A DNA stretch of 64,000 nt from Lachnoanaerobaculum orale (GTDB lineage: Bacteria; Bacillota; Clostridia; Lachnospirales; Lachnospiraceae): the NCBI RefSeq assembly GCF_003862485.1, contig NZ_RRCM01000001.1, forward strand, positions 45,124 through 109,123. The letters are read 5' to 3'. The translations under genes and the position numbers were made by a program. The notes beneath the pieces were generated by a model. That model worked only from the letters and a program-made list of their open reading frames with translations. It searched no databases and had not been told where the DNA came from. Positions 53,729-64,000 of this stretch are shown here, piece by piece; within the stretch, counting starts at the first letter, position 1; each line of letters starts with the position of its first letter.

Positions 53729-55265
53729 AGTGCAAATATATAATTTCTTTCCGATAAACGAAATCAGATATTCGAAAAATAGTAAAAGCTCCGGTAGTAT
53801 TACAAGCTTTGGAATAGCGGTGCTTTTTGTATTTTCATTTATATATAATATCATGACAGCAAAAACGCTGGTGCAGGTAGGGCAGCAGGAATTGATACCT
53901 GCATATATGTCGGCGGTATCAAGTTTTGCTATATTATTTTTGACAATATTTTATTCTAACGGGATTTTGTTTGGCAGCCGTGATATGGAAGCACTCTTAT
54001 CTTTGCCTGTGAAAAACTCAGATATCATAAGCAGTAAATTCATGTTTATGTATTTATTGAACTTTTTTATAGGTTTGATGTTTATGCTTCCCGGAGGAAT
54101 TGTTTGGGTAGGGAGTGAAAGCTTAGGGTCGGAAGAAATTATCCTGTTTTTTCTGTCTATATTCTTTGTACCGTTGATACCTATGTGCATAGCGGCATGT
54201 ATGGGAATAATTATCGTTGTTGCCTCATCCTTTTTTAAAAGAAAAAATATTGTTGCTCTGATTTTTTCATTTGCAATGATAGTCGCAATAGGATATATTG
54301 CAGTAAAAGCAATGGGTAATGAAAACAATATCGGTATTACACTTGCCAAGCAAATCACAGGACTGTATCCGATATCTAAGCTTTTTATGCAATATTATAA
54401 TTTCCCTATGTACATTGGAGAAGGATTTTTTATTTTTCTTTCAACAGCAGTTTTTTATATATTTATAAAAATTGTTTCGGTGAAGTATAGACTGCTTAAT
54501 ACTCTTGCGAAAAGAACACCCGGATATGTCGACAACAAAGAAACATATAATAGAAAATCGTTATTTGTTGCCCTATATAAAAAAGAACTGGGTCGATTTT
54601 TAAACTCTTATATGGAGATGTTGAATGCAGGGTTTGGAGTGATACTTTTATGTGTTTTCAGTATATTTTTGTTGTTTAATCCTGTGGAACAAATTGGAGG
54701 GTATATGGGAATTGAAAATATAAATGAATATTTTTCAAATCTGTCTCCGCTTTTTATTGCAGCTATGCTTACTATCAGTTGTCCGGCAGCTTCAGCCATA
54801 TCTTTAGAAGGAAAAAATATTTGGATTTTACAAAGTTCTCCTGCCAAGGTAAAGACTATATTAAATTCAAAGATAGCACTGAATCTTACACTCCATATGA
54901 TAGGATATATAATTTCAGTATTTGTATTCATATTAAAACTTGATATGAACTTTATTCAAATACTTAACCTGATTATTGTTCCTATATGCTATTCGCTTTT
55001 TATAACAGTGACGGGAGTTGCCTTAAATAAAAAATACCCCAACTATAATTGTAAAAGTGAAATGATAGTAGTAAAGCAGAGTATGCCTGTTATTTTATCC
55101 GGGCTTATAGGTATGGTTGCACTCATTATTCCGATTTTTCTTTATTTAGTTTTAAAGCTTATGATAACATATGCCCTGCAAGCGACATCGATTGTTTTAA
55201 CTATTGTTACGATTGTGGTTTATAGAAAGGTTAGCCACTCAAAGTATATTTTTTCTATACTCTGA
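53703..55265 (+). CDS. ABC exporter membrane protein, large permease
   Basis: 520 residues with about twelve hydrophobic segments in two halves separated by a cytoplasmic loop (about 245-310). It has no soluble domain. It resembles the large single-chain ABC-2 permeases of Firmicutes. It partners with the ATPase encoded just before. GGAGG precedes the ATG. Its last 27 bases overlap the 3' end of the convergent AraC gene. The gene is richer in A and T than the sugar genes around it. Confidence 0.88.
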   Translation: MKELWILIRVQIYNFFPINEIRYSKNSKSSGSITSFGIAVLFVFSFIYNIMTAKTLVQVGQQELIPAYMSAVSSFAILFLTIFYSNGILFGSRDMEALLSLPVKNSDIISSKFMFMYLLNFFIGLMFMLPGGIVWVGSESLGSEEIILFFLSIFFVPLIPMCIAACMGIIIVVASSFFKRKNIVALIFSFAMIVAIGYIAVKAMGNENNIGITLAKQITGLYPISKLFMQYYNFPMYIGEGFFIFLSTAVFYIFIKIVSVKYRLLNTLAKRTPGYVDNKETYNRKSLFVALYKKELGRFLNSYMEMLNAGFGVILLCVFSIFLLFNPVEQIGGYMGIENINEYFSNLSPLFIAAMLTISCPAASAISLEGKNIWILQSSPAKVKTILNSKIALNLTLHMIGYIISVFVFILKLDMNFIQILNLIIVPICYSLFITVTGVALNKKYPNYNCKSEMIVVKQSMPVILSGLIGMVALIIPIFLYLVLKLMITYALQATSIVLTIVTIVVYRKVSHSKYIFSIL

Positions 55266-56096
55266 AGGCGAAAATCCTTTTACCTTATGAAAAAGTCTGC
55301 TAAAGTATAGCGGATTATCATATCCGACAATTCTTGAGATTTCGGATATGGAATATTTTGTGGTTTCAAGAAGCAATTGTGCATTGGATATTCTGGCTGA
55401 AACAATAAATTGCATAGGTGTAGTGCCTGAATATTTTTTAAAGTTTCTGATAAACCAGCTTATACTCATTCCCCTTGATGTGGCATATTCTTCAATGCTT
55501 ATTTCGCTACTATAATTATCACTGAAATATTGTGTTGCCATATCCATTTCATTATCCAGATAGATATCTGAGATTTTTCTATCCTTTTGAAGTTCCCTAT
55601 GTATATAAATAAGCAGCTGTTGCATAAGTATTGTCAGAAGTTCTTCATAGTGATTCTGACAACGCTGCAATTCCGATATCATTTTCTTATATATTCTTTC
55701 ATATTCCAAGGATGTACCCACAAAGAAATAATGTAGATCATCACTGATACCATATTTTCTTAAAATATTTTTTACATCACCTCCTGTGAAATGCACCCAG
55801 TACACTTCAGTTTTGTCTGTACCATAATATTCATATTTTTGAAATTCTTTCGGACGAAACAAAACCATATTTCCTGCTGTGATAACAGTTTCATTGTCCT
55901 TATTATTAAAATGAAAATGTGCCTTTCCTGCACTTATATAAATCAACTGATAGTCAAGTCTACCGCGAGGTCTATAGGTAGGAAGTTTCGGCTTGGTGAG
56001 CAGACGATAGGTGCCACAGCTTCCCACTATAAGTGGTTTAGATTTATCCTTGAAGTCTATGGCGGAATTATTCATATATCCACAATTTAAATACAT
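55239..56096 (-). CDS. AraC family regulator of the beta-galactosidase operon
   Basis: 285 residues. The N-terminal cupin-like sugar-sensing domain ('LIYISAGKAHFHFNNKD', 'GNMVLFRPKEFQKYEYYG') is followed by a C-terminal pair of helix-turn-helix motifs ('ISIEEYATSRGMSISWFIRN' and 'ISEISRIVGYDNPLYFSRLF'). It is divergent from the GH2 gene and likely activates it in response to a sugar. AGGAGG precedes the ATG at 56096. It ends 27 bases inside the opposing ABC permease gene, so the two transcripts are antisense to each other at the 3' ends. Confidence 0.9.
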   Translation of the reverse strand: MYLNCGYMNNSAIDFKDKSKPLIVGSCGTYRLLTKPKLPTYRPRGRLDYQLIYISAGKAHFHFNNKDNETVITAGNMVLFRPKEFQKYEYYGTDKTEVYWVHFTGGDVKNILRKYGISDDLHYFFVGTSLEYERIYKKMISELQRCQNHYEELLTILMQQLLIYIHRELQKDRKISDIYLDNEMDMATQYFSDNYSSEISIEEYATSRGMSISWFIRNFKKYSGTTPMQFIVSARISNAQLLLETTKYSISEISRIVGYDNPLYFSRLFHKVKGFSPSEYRKNIL

Positions 56097-56206
56097 ATAA
56101 CCTCCTAAAATAAAGTTTATATAATTGTATCATTTTGTGCATATTAAATCTATTATAGTTTATAGACAAAAGACTACAAAAATACTAAAATCAAGCTAAC
56201 TTAATA

Positions 56207-56235
56207 AAGTACGAAATTGAAAAGTTAATATAATA
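56207..56235 (+). promoter_or_regulatory. Promoter of the beta-galactosidase operon, weak -35
   Basis: A perfect TATAAT at 56230-56235 has no matching -35 (AAGTAC at 56207-56212). A poor -35 fits dependence on an AraC activator encoded divergently. The operator was not identified. Confidence 0.45.
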
Positions 56236-56241
56236 GTATGA

Positions 56242-59289
<3,048 letters not shown>

Positions 59290-59313
59290 AAATACATGGA
59301 AAGGGGAGTTTTT

Positions 59314-60669
59314 ATGGAAGAAAAGAAATATTTAAAGTGGTATAACAAGGTAGGATATGGTTCCGGCGATATAGCAGGAAATGTGGTCTATGCACTCTTG
59401 TCTGCATTTGTAATGATATATTTAACAGATATCATAGGACTTAATGCCGGTATAGTAGGAACATTGATTGCGATTTCAAAGATTTTTGATGGTATCAGTG
59501 ATGTGTTCTTCGGTGCCATGATCGATAAGACCAAGACTAAAATGGGTAAGGCAAGGCCTTGGATGCTCTATGGATATTTTGGATGTGCCGTATGTTTGGC
59601 AGCGATATTTTGTATACCTGTGGATATGGGAAGTACCGCTCGGTATGCATGGTTTTTTATAGCATATACATTATTAAATGCAGGATTTTATACAGCCAAC
59701 AATATTGCATACTCATCACTTACCGCACTTATTACAAAGAATAATTCGGAGAGAGTGCAGATGGGATCTATAAGATTTATGTTTGCATTTGGAACAAGTA
59801 TGCTTATTCAGGCTGTGACAGTCGGATTTGTGGCAAAACTTGGTGGCGGTGCGGCAGCGTGGAGAACAGTTGCTATTATATATGCAATAATCGGAGTTAT
59901 TTCAAATACCGTTTCAGTATTATCTGTCAGAGAACTTTCAGATGAAGAACTCTCTGAAGGGAAAAAGGATGATGAGGCACAGGAAAAGTACAATCTGATT
60001 GATGCTTTTAAAATACTTGTTCACAATAAATATTTTCTGATGATTTGTGGCGCTTACCTTTTGATGCAGCTTTATTCAGCTACACTTGGAATGGGCATTT
60101 ACTTTATGAAGTATGTACTTGGAACTGACAGGTTGTTTGGAACCTTCTCATGGGCTATCAATATTCCTATGATTGTGGGGCTGCTTATAACACCGGTTCT
60201 TGTCACAAGGTTAAACGGTATGTACAAGTTAAATATAGTAGGATATGTGATAGGAACAGCAGGTCGTCTGGGAGTGGTTATAGCAGGATATATGGGAAGT
60301 ATTCCGCTTATGCTTTTCTTTACAGCTGTTGCGTCATTTGGTATGAGTCCTCTTCAAGGTGATATGAATGCACTTATTGCAACAACATCAGAGTATACAA
60401 GACTTAAGACCGGTAAAAAGGTGGATGGTACGATGTATTCCTGTACATCCTTTGGAACGAAGGTAGGTGGAGGACTGGGCACTGCTATAGCCGGTTGGAT
60501 GCTTGCAGCAAGCGGATATGTTCAGAATGCCGCAACTCAGTCACAGTCCTGTGTAAATATGCTTTATATTATGTACTTATGGCTTCCTATGATCTTTAAT
60601 GTGTTGATAACTTTTATACTTGTAAATCTGAATGTGGAAAAGGCAAACAAGGAGCTTCAGAGTCAATAA
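59314..60669 (+). CDS. GPH family sugar:cation symporter
   Basis: 451 residues, twelve membrane helices, MFS/GPH type. The motif 'KISKIFDGISDVFFGAMIDK' is approximated by 'AISKIFDGISDVFFGAMI' followed by DKTKTKMGKARPW, the family signature. It brings galactosides in with Na+ or H+. AAAGGGGAG fits the ATG at 59314 better than the in-frame ATG at 59296. It is last in the operon with the GH2 gene, 24 bases behind it. Confidence 0.92.
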   Translation: MEEKKYLKWYNKVGYGSGDIAGNVVYALLSAFVMIYLTDIIGLNAGIVGTLIAISKIFDGISDVFFGAMIDKTKTKMGKARPWMLYGYFGCAVCLAAIFCIPVDMGSTARYAWFFIAYTLLNAGFYTANNIAYSSLTALITKNNSERVQMGSIRFMFAFGTSMLIQAVTVGFVAKLGGGAAAWRTVAIIYAIIGVISNTVSVLSVRELSDEELSEGKKDDEAQEKYNLIDAFKILVHNKYFLMICGAYLLMQLYSATLGMGIYFMKYVLGTDRLFGTFSWAINIPMIVGLLITPVLVTRLNGMYKLNIVGYVIGTAGRLGVVIAGYMGSIPLMLFFTAVASFGMSPLQGDMNALIATTSEYTRLKTGKKVDGTMYSCTSFGTKVGGGLGTAIAGWMLAASGYVQNAATQSQSCVNMLYIMYLWLPMIFNVLITFILVNLNVEKANKELQSQ

Positions 60670-60690
60670 AAAATTATAATATATGAATAT

Positions 60691-60729
60691 ACAATAGGTG
60701 GAGTTACACATTGTGACTCCACCTATTGT
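60691..60729. terminator. Long hairpin after the GPH gene
   Basis: ACAATAGGTGGAGT (60691-60704) pairs perfectly with 60716-60729. It is symmetrical but lacks a T-run, so it may terminate by a different route or protect the mRNA end. Confidence 0.55.
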
Positions 60730-60792
60730 ATTAAGTTACGGATAATTGTAGGCTCAGTTTTTGGTGAAAGGGCTTACTTCTGAGTTAAAAAA

Positions 60793-60967
60793 TTACGTAA
60801 AATAATATTATAAAATAAAAATTTACGTAAATAAATAAATGTACAGAGGTAATATTTAATAAAATTTAGTTAAAATACAGAAAATAGATAATATCAAGCA
60901 TTTAGATTGACTTTATAACTGCTTATATGCAATAATGGTGAAAAGAAAACAAGAACGTTTACGTAAA
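60793..60967 (+). promoter_or_regulatory. Promoter with CG-centred palindromic operators before the oxidoreductase gene
   Basis: TTGACT (60907-60912) and AATAAT (60931-60936) with an 18-base spacer form the likely promoter. Palindromes lie on both sides: TTACGTAA (60793-60800), TTTACGTAAA (60822-60831) and TTTACGTAAA (60958-60967). Such CG-centred sites are typical of LacI-type regulators; the regulator is not in the window. I see no gene in 60730-61007. Confidence 0.6.
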
Positions 60968-61007
60968 TATTTAAATAAATAGAGATGCTTGGAAAGGAGA
61001 GCTGCCA

Positions 61008-62075
61008 ATGATTAAATTTGGAATTATCGGTTTTGGTTATATGGGACATAAACATGAACTGAAAATCGAACAGACGGAAGACATGGAATTAGTTGGAATT
61101 TGTGATATTGATGAATCCAGAATGGATGATGCATCAACACCCGGAGTAATAAAATATACAGATGCGGACAGACTGCTTGAAAATAAAGATATTGATACTG
61201 TGTTGATTGTAGTGGAAAATCATAAGCATAGGGAAATGGTAGAAAAAGCTGCAAAGGCGGGGAAAAATATTATTTGTGAAAAACCGGTTGCTCTTAATGT
61301 AAAAGAGTTTGATGAAATGGTACAGATATGTAGGGAATGTGGAGTTGATTTCACAATTCATCATCAAAGGCGATATGATAGAGATTATAGAACTATGAAA
61401 TCTATTTATGATCAGAATAAGCTGGGTAATGTATACACTATTCAATCTATGCTGTATGGAATAAACGGAAATATGCATGATTGGCACGTATATAAAAAAT
61501 ACGGTGGTGGAATGCTTTATGACTGGGGAGTCCACCTGATTGATCAAATATTATGGATGGTTCCATCTAAGGTTGAATCCGTTTATGCACAAGTCAGGAA
61601 TGTGATAAATTTTGAAGTTGATGATTATTTTAAGGTTGACATAAAATTTCAAAATAATGTCCGAGCAGAAATAGAGTTAGGAACATATTTTTTGGGAGAT
61701 AAAGAAAACTGGTTTGAACATCATTGGTTTATCGGTGGTGATAAGGGTAGTGCTTACTCGGACGGCTTTTTACCAAAAGGAAAAATTGTAAAAACAACTC
61801 GTCTTTTGACAAATGTTCCGGGAAAGACAACGATGACTTTTGCAGGTCCTACTCGTTCGTTTGGTCAGATTGATAAAGATATTCTTATAACTGAGGATCT
61901 TCAAATTGCAGATAATGATCAGATTGAATTTTTTGAGAACTATAGAGATGCAAGAGAAGGAAAAACAGAATTTATAATTAAACTTCCTGAAATACGCAGA
62001 GTAATGCAGGTTCTTGAAGCTATTTGGAAGTCTTCAGAGAAAAACGAAGTAATAAAATTTGATGGAGGCCTGTAA
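61008..62075 (+). CDS. Gfo/Idh/MocA family sugar oxidoreductase
   Basis: 355 residues. The NAD(P)-binding start is 'MIKFGIIGFGYMGHKH', and the catalytic Lys lies in 'NIICEKPVALNVKEF' (the EKP motif). The C-terminal barrel contains 'GGGMLYDWGVHLIDQILWM' with the His of the family's active site. Members oxidise or reduce sugar hydroxyls, often at C3 of glycosides. GGAGAGC precedes the ATG. The stop overlaps the next gene by one base (TAATG), so it is coupled with the ThuA-like protein. Confidence 0.92.
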   Translation: MIKFGIIGFGYMGHKHELKIEQTEDMELVGICDIDESRMDDASTPGVIKYTDADRLLENKDIDTVLIVVENHKHREMVEKAAKAGKNIICEKPVALNVKEFDEMVQICRECGVDFTIHHQRRYDRDYRTMKSIYDQNKLGNVYTIQSMLYGINGNMHDWHVYKKYGGGMLYDWGVHLIDQILWMVPSKVESVYAQVRNVINFEVDDYFKVDIKFQNNVRAEIELGTYFLGDKENWFEHHWFIGGDKGSAYSDGFLPKGKIVKTTRLLTNVPGKTTMTFAGPTRSFGQIDKDILITEDLQIADNDQIEFFENYRDAREGKTEFIIKLPEIRRVMQVLEAIWKSSEKNEVIKFDGGL

Positions 62076-62806
62076 TGCGAGTTGTTGTCTGGGATGAAAG
62101 TTTGCATGAAAAAGAGGAAAGAGTACATGATGTTTATCCGAACGGTATTGCTAATGAAATAGCCGACGGAATAAAAAAAGAATTGTCCTTTATGAATGAC
62201 TGTGAAATTAAATGTTCAAATTGCGAAATGGATGATTTCGGATTTACTGAAGAGATGTTGGATAACACAGATGTACTTGTTTTTTGGGCACACCGCAGTC
62301 ATGATGCTTTTCCTGATGAAATAGTAGAAAGAATATATAACAGAGTAATGAAGGGAATGGGACTGATTGTATTGCATTCGGCTCATTTAAGTAAAGTCTT
62401 TAAAAGGCTTATGGGTACAAGTTGTACATTAAAGTATCGTTTTGGAGATTATGCACGTATATGGACCACCACTCCCTCACATCCTATTGCCAAAGGAATA
62501 CCTGAATATTTTGATCTGGATGAGGAGGAAATGTATGGGGAATTTTTTGATATACCTAAGCCTGATGATGTGGTTTTCACTACTTGGTTTTCGGGAGGCA
62601 ATTTATTTAGAGGTGGTTGCACGTGGCAAAGAGGATATGGAAAGGTTTTTTATTTTCATCCGGGACATGATACAAATTTAGCATATTATAATCAGACGGT
62701 TTTGAAGGTGATTAGTAATGCTGTTTTGTGGGCTGCTCCGATAAATGAAAGAAAAGATATTAGATGTGAAGAATATCCAAAAATAAATTTACGTAAAAAT
62801 GTATAA
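62075..62806 (+). CDS. ThuA-like protein (trehalose utilisation family)
   Basis: 243 residues, a class I amidotransferase-like fold without the catalytic Cys. 'DVLVFWAHRSHDAFPDEI' and 'GLIVLHSAHLSKVFKRLMG' are typical ThuA stretches, and 'YFHPGHDTNLAYYNQTVLK' ends the domain. In Sinorhizobium, ThuA works with a Gfo/Idh partner (ThuB) on disaccharides via 3-keto forms. Here it follows such a partner in the same operon. The 3' end contains a TTTACGTAAA palindrome (62788-62797). Confidence 0.85.
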   Translation: MRVVVWDESLHEKEERVHDVYPNGIANEIADGIKKELSFMNDCEIKCSNCEMDDFGFTEEMLDNTDVLVFWAHRSHDAFPDEIVERIYNRVMKGMGLIVLHSAHLSKVFKRLMGTSCTLKYRFGDYARIWTTTPSHPIAKGIPEYFDLDEEEMYGEFFDIPKPDDVVFTTWFSGGNLFRGGCTWQRGYGKVFYFHPGHDTNLAYYNQTVLKVISNAVLWAAPINERKDIRCEEYPKINLRKNV

Positions 62807-62893
62807 AATAATTTGTATTTAACGTGATATAAAGGATAAACACCTAAAAATCAAATAATACAAAACAAAAAAGCAAAATAATATATAAAAATA

Positions 62894-62965
62894 TTGACAA
62901 ATATAATTAAAAATTATATAATAAGTCATAAGTTGATACGTATTAGAAATAAGATTTGCGCAAAT
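62894..62965 (+). promoter_or_regulatory. Consensus promoter and palindromes before the isomerase gene
   Basis: TTGACA (62894-62899), 17-base spacer, TATAAT (62917-62922): a perfect consensus promoter. Downstream are the palindromes ATACGTAT (62936-62943) and ATTTGCGCAAAT (62954-62965), placed where a repressor would block elongation. With such a strong promoter, repression must be tight. Confidence 0.75.
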
Positions 62966-63010
62966 AATATGATGTTATAAAAATAAAATTAATATGAATG
63001 GAGAAAATGT

Positions 63011-63823
63011 ATGAGATTAGGGTATATGACAAATGCATTTGGGCCTTTAGTTGGATCAGGAGCGGGAGTAACAAGTGTTAAAGATATCAGATATTTAACA
63101 ATGTGTGATGATTCGGAAGCTATGAAGACAATACGTGACATCGGATTTGAATATATCGAGGTGCTTGACGGAAATTTAACCAAGTATGCAGATAATATTG
63201 ACGAACTCAAAGAGATGATGAAAAATGCAGATGTACATATGATGAGCGTGTGTATAGGTGCCAATTTTATTTATAAAGATGCTTTGGAAGATGAGATGGC
63301 TCATGTTGAAGAAGTTTGTAAGGCGGCTAAGGAAGCAGGAGTTACTTATTTGGTAATTTGTGGAGGGGCAATAAGAACAGGTGGAATAAGACCGGGAGAT
63401 ACAAAGCTTTTAGCTGAAGGACTTGATGAATTGGAGAAAATAACCGACAAATATGGCTTGGTTGCAGCTTTCCACCCACATCTTGGATCAATTGCTGAGA
63501 GTCCAAAGGAGATAGATGAGCTTTTTGCATATTCAAATATTAAGGTTTGCCCGGATGTTGCACATCTCCTTGCAGGAGGATATGATCCGATTGAGTTTAT
63601 TAAGAAATACTACGACAGAATTGCATTGATACATTTAAAAGACCTTAATGATGAGGGATTTGCACCGCTTGGAACAGGAAGAGTTGATTTGGACGGAGTG
63701 ATTTCATATGTTAAATCAAGAGGTTATGACGGTGATTGGCTTGTAGAAGTGGACGGATATGCAGGTGATGCAAAGGAAGCTTGTAGAATCTCATATGAGT
63801 TTTTAAAGGGTAAACTTGTATAA
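63011..63823 (+). CDS. Sugar phosphate isomerase/epimerase family TIM-barrel protein
   Basis: 270 residues, xylose isomerase-like TIM barrel of the AP endonuclease 2 superfamily. Metal-site candidates are seen in 'DIGFEYIEVLDGN', 'LVAAFHPHLGS', 'VCPDVAHLLAGGYDP', 'IALIHLKDLND' and 'WLVEVDGYAGD'. Family members isomerise sugars or, in keto-glycoside pathways, cleave or epimerise 3-keto sugars. Its own strong promoter separates it from the two genes before, but the matching palindromes point to joint control. Confidence 0.88.
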   Translation: MRLGYMTNAFGPLVGSGAGVTSVKDIRYLTMCDDSEAMKTIRDIGFEYIEVLDGNLTKYADNIDELKEMMKNADVHMMSVCIGANFIYKDALEDEMAHVEEVCKAAKEAGVTYLVICGGAIRTGGIRPGDTKLLAEGLDELEKITDKYGLVAAFHPHLGSIAESPKEIDELFAYSNIKVCPDVAHLLAGGYDPIEFIKKYYDRIALIHLKDLNDEGFAPLGTGRVDLDGVISYVKSRGYDGDWLVEVDGYAGDAKEACRISYEFLKGKLV

Positions 63824-63857
63824 AATAATATTAAGAAAAAGAATTAGGGAGAAAAAA

Positions 63858-64000
63858 ATGAGAATTAAAGCGTTGGCAGCAATAGCACTTGCAGCAATGG
63901 TTATAAATGCAACAGGATGTGCACAAAACGGAGATAGCGGTAAGACTGAATCAGGTCAGTCAGCAGCGGAGCAGACAGTTAAAGAAGATAACTCTACAGG
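63858..64000 (+). CDS. Lipoprotein, probable sugar ABC binding protein (partial)
   Basis: The first 47 codons are in the window. The signal peptide 'MRIKALAAIALAAMVINATG' ends in ATGC, a lipobox, followed by a Ser/Gln/Glu-rich linker, as in ABC sugar-binding lipoproteins. The rest lies beyond the window. GGGAG precedes the ATG. Position after the isomerase gene suggests it binds the sugar handled by this operon. Confidence 0.7.
   Translation, partial: MRIKALAAIALAAMVINATGCAQNGDSGKTESGQSAAEQTVKEDNST

Noticed and set aside
60691-60729. 14 bp perfect inverted repeat as a mobile-element end
   Set aside because: No transposase or second copy is near; its position right after a stop codon fits a transcript end better.
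62075-62806. Reading the ThuA-like gene as proof of trehalose use
   Set aside because: The family name is historical; members occur in many keto-sugar pathways, so trehalose cannot be inferred.

Overview
The window comes from a low-GC Gram-positive anaerobe of the Clostridia, most likely a Lachnospiraceae. Lachnoanaerobaculum or a near relative would fit, but that is inference from memory and was not checked. Support comes from the AT-rich composition, strong AGGAGG ribosome sites, sigma-A promoters with 16-18 base spacers, a V/A-type ATPase operon, CUT1 sugar transporters served by a separate MsmK-type ATPase, many lipoproteins, and maltodextrin and beta-galactoside genes. It looks like a host-associated sugar and peptide fermenter.

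Layout. 1-512: the 3' end of a 23S rRNA gene, a hairpin-rich spacer without 5S rRNA, and tRNA-Gly. 542-7123: a lipoprotein, an O-methyltransferase-like protein, a membrane-anchored clostripain-type protease, a small wall-binding protein, and an NfeD/stomatin pair. 7129-15324 (minus strand): secA with a downstream membrane protein, then mutS2 followed by a two-component system. 15581-20733: a MATE exporter, the 3' stub of a lost gene, a complete PTS permease, a small membrane protein and a PucR-type regulator. 20800-30666: a maltodextrin/isomaltooligosaccharide locus made of a divergent MsmK-like ATPase, two GH13 glucosidases, a binding lipoprotein, two permeases and MalQ. 30780-40107 (minus strand): a complete V/A-ATPase operon in the order H-C-I-K-F-E-A-B-D, ending in a lit-family gene. 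40366-50016: oppBCDF followed by three tandem oppA paralogues. 50020-55265: an accessory stretch with an AbiE toxin-antitoxin pair, a broken orphan antitoxin, a second copy of the abiE promoter/operator, and a TetR-ABC exporter module with twin operators. 55239-60669: an AraC regulator divergent from a GH2 beta-galactosidase and a GPH transporter. 60793-64000: a Gfo/Idh oxidoreductase, a ThuA-like protein, a TIM-barrel isomerase and the start of a lipoprotein, with CG-centred palindromes in front.

How it works together. MalE-like binding protein, MalFG-like permeases and the MsmK ATPase import glucans, which MalQ and two GH13 enzymes with different residues beside the nucleophile process. The GH2/GPH operon handles beta-galactosides. 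Opp imports peptides, and the V/A-ATPase couples ATP to ion gradients. The last operon resembles systems that oxidise glycosides at C3 before cleaving them.

I found no CRISPR array, prophage or insertion sequence, and no clearly unprecedented system. The most notable points are the duplicated abiE operator, the twin TetR operators, the nonsense-interrupted antitoxin, lit at the end of the ATPase operon, the hairpins inside that operon, and the terminator inside the sugar-transporter operon.
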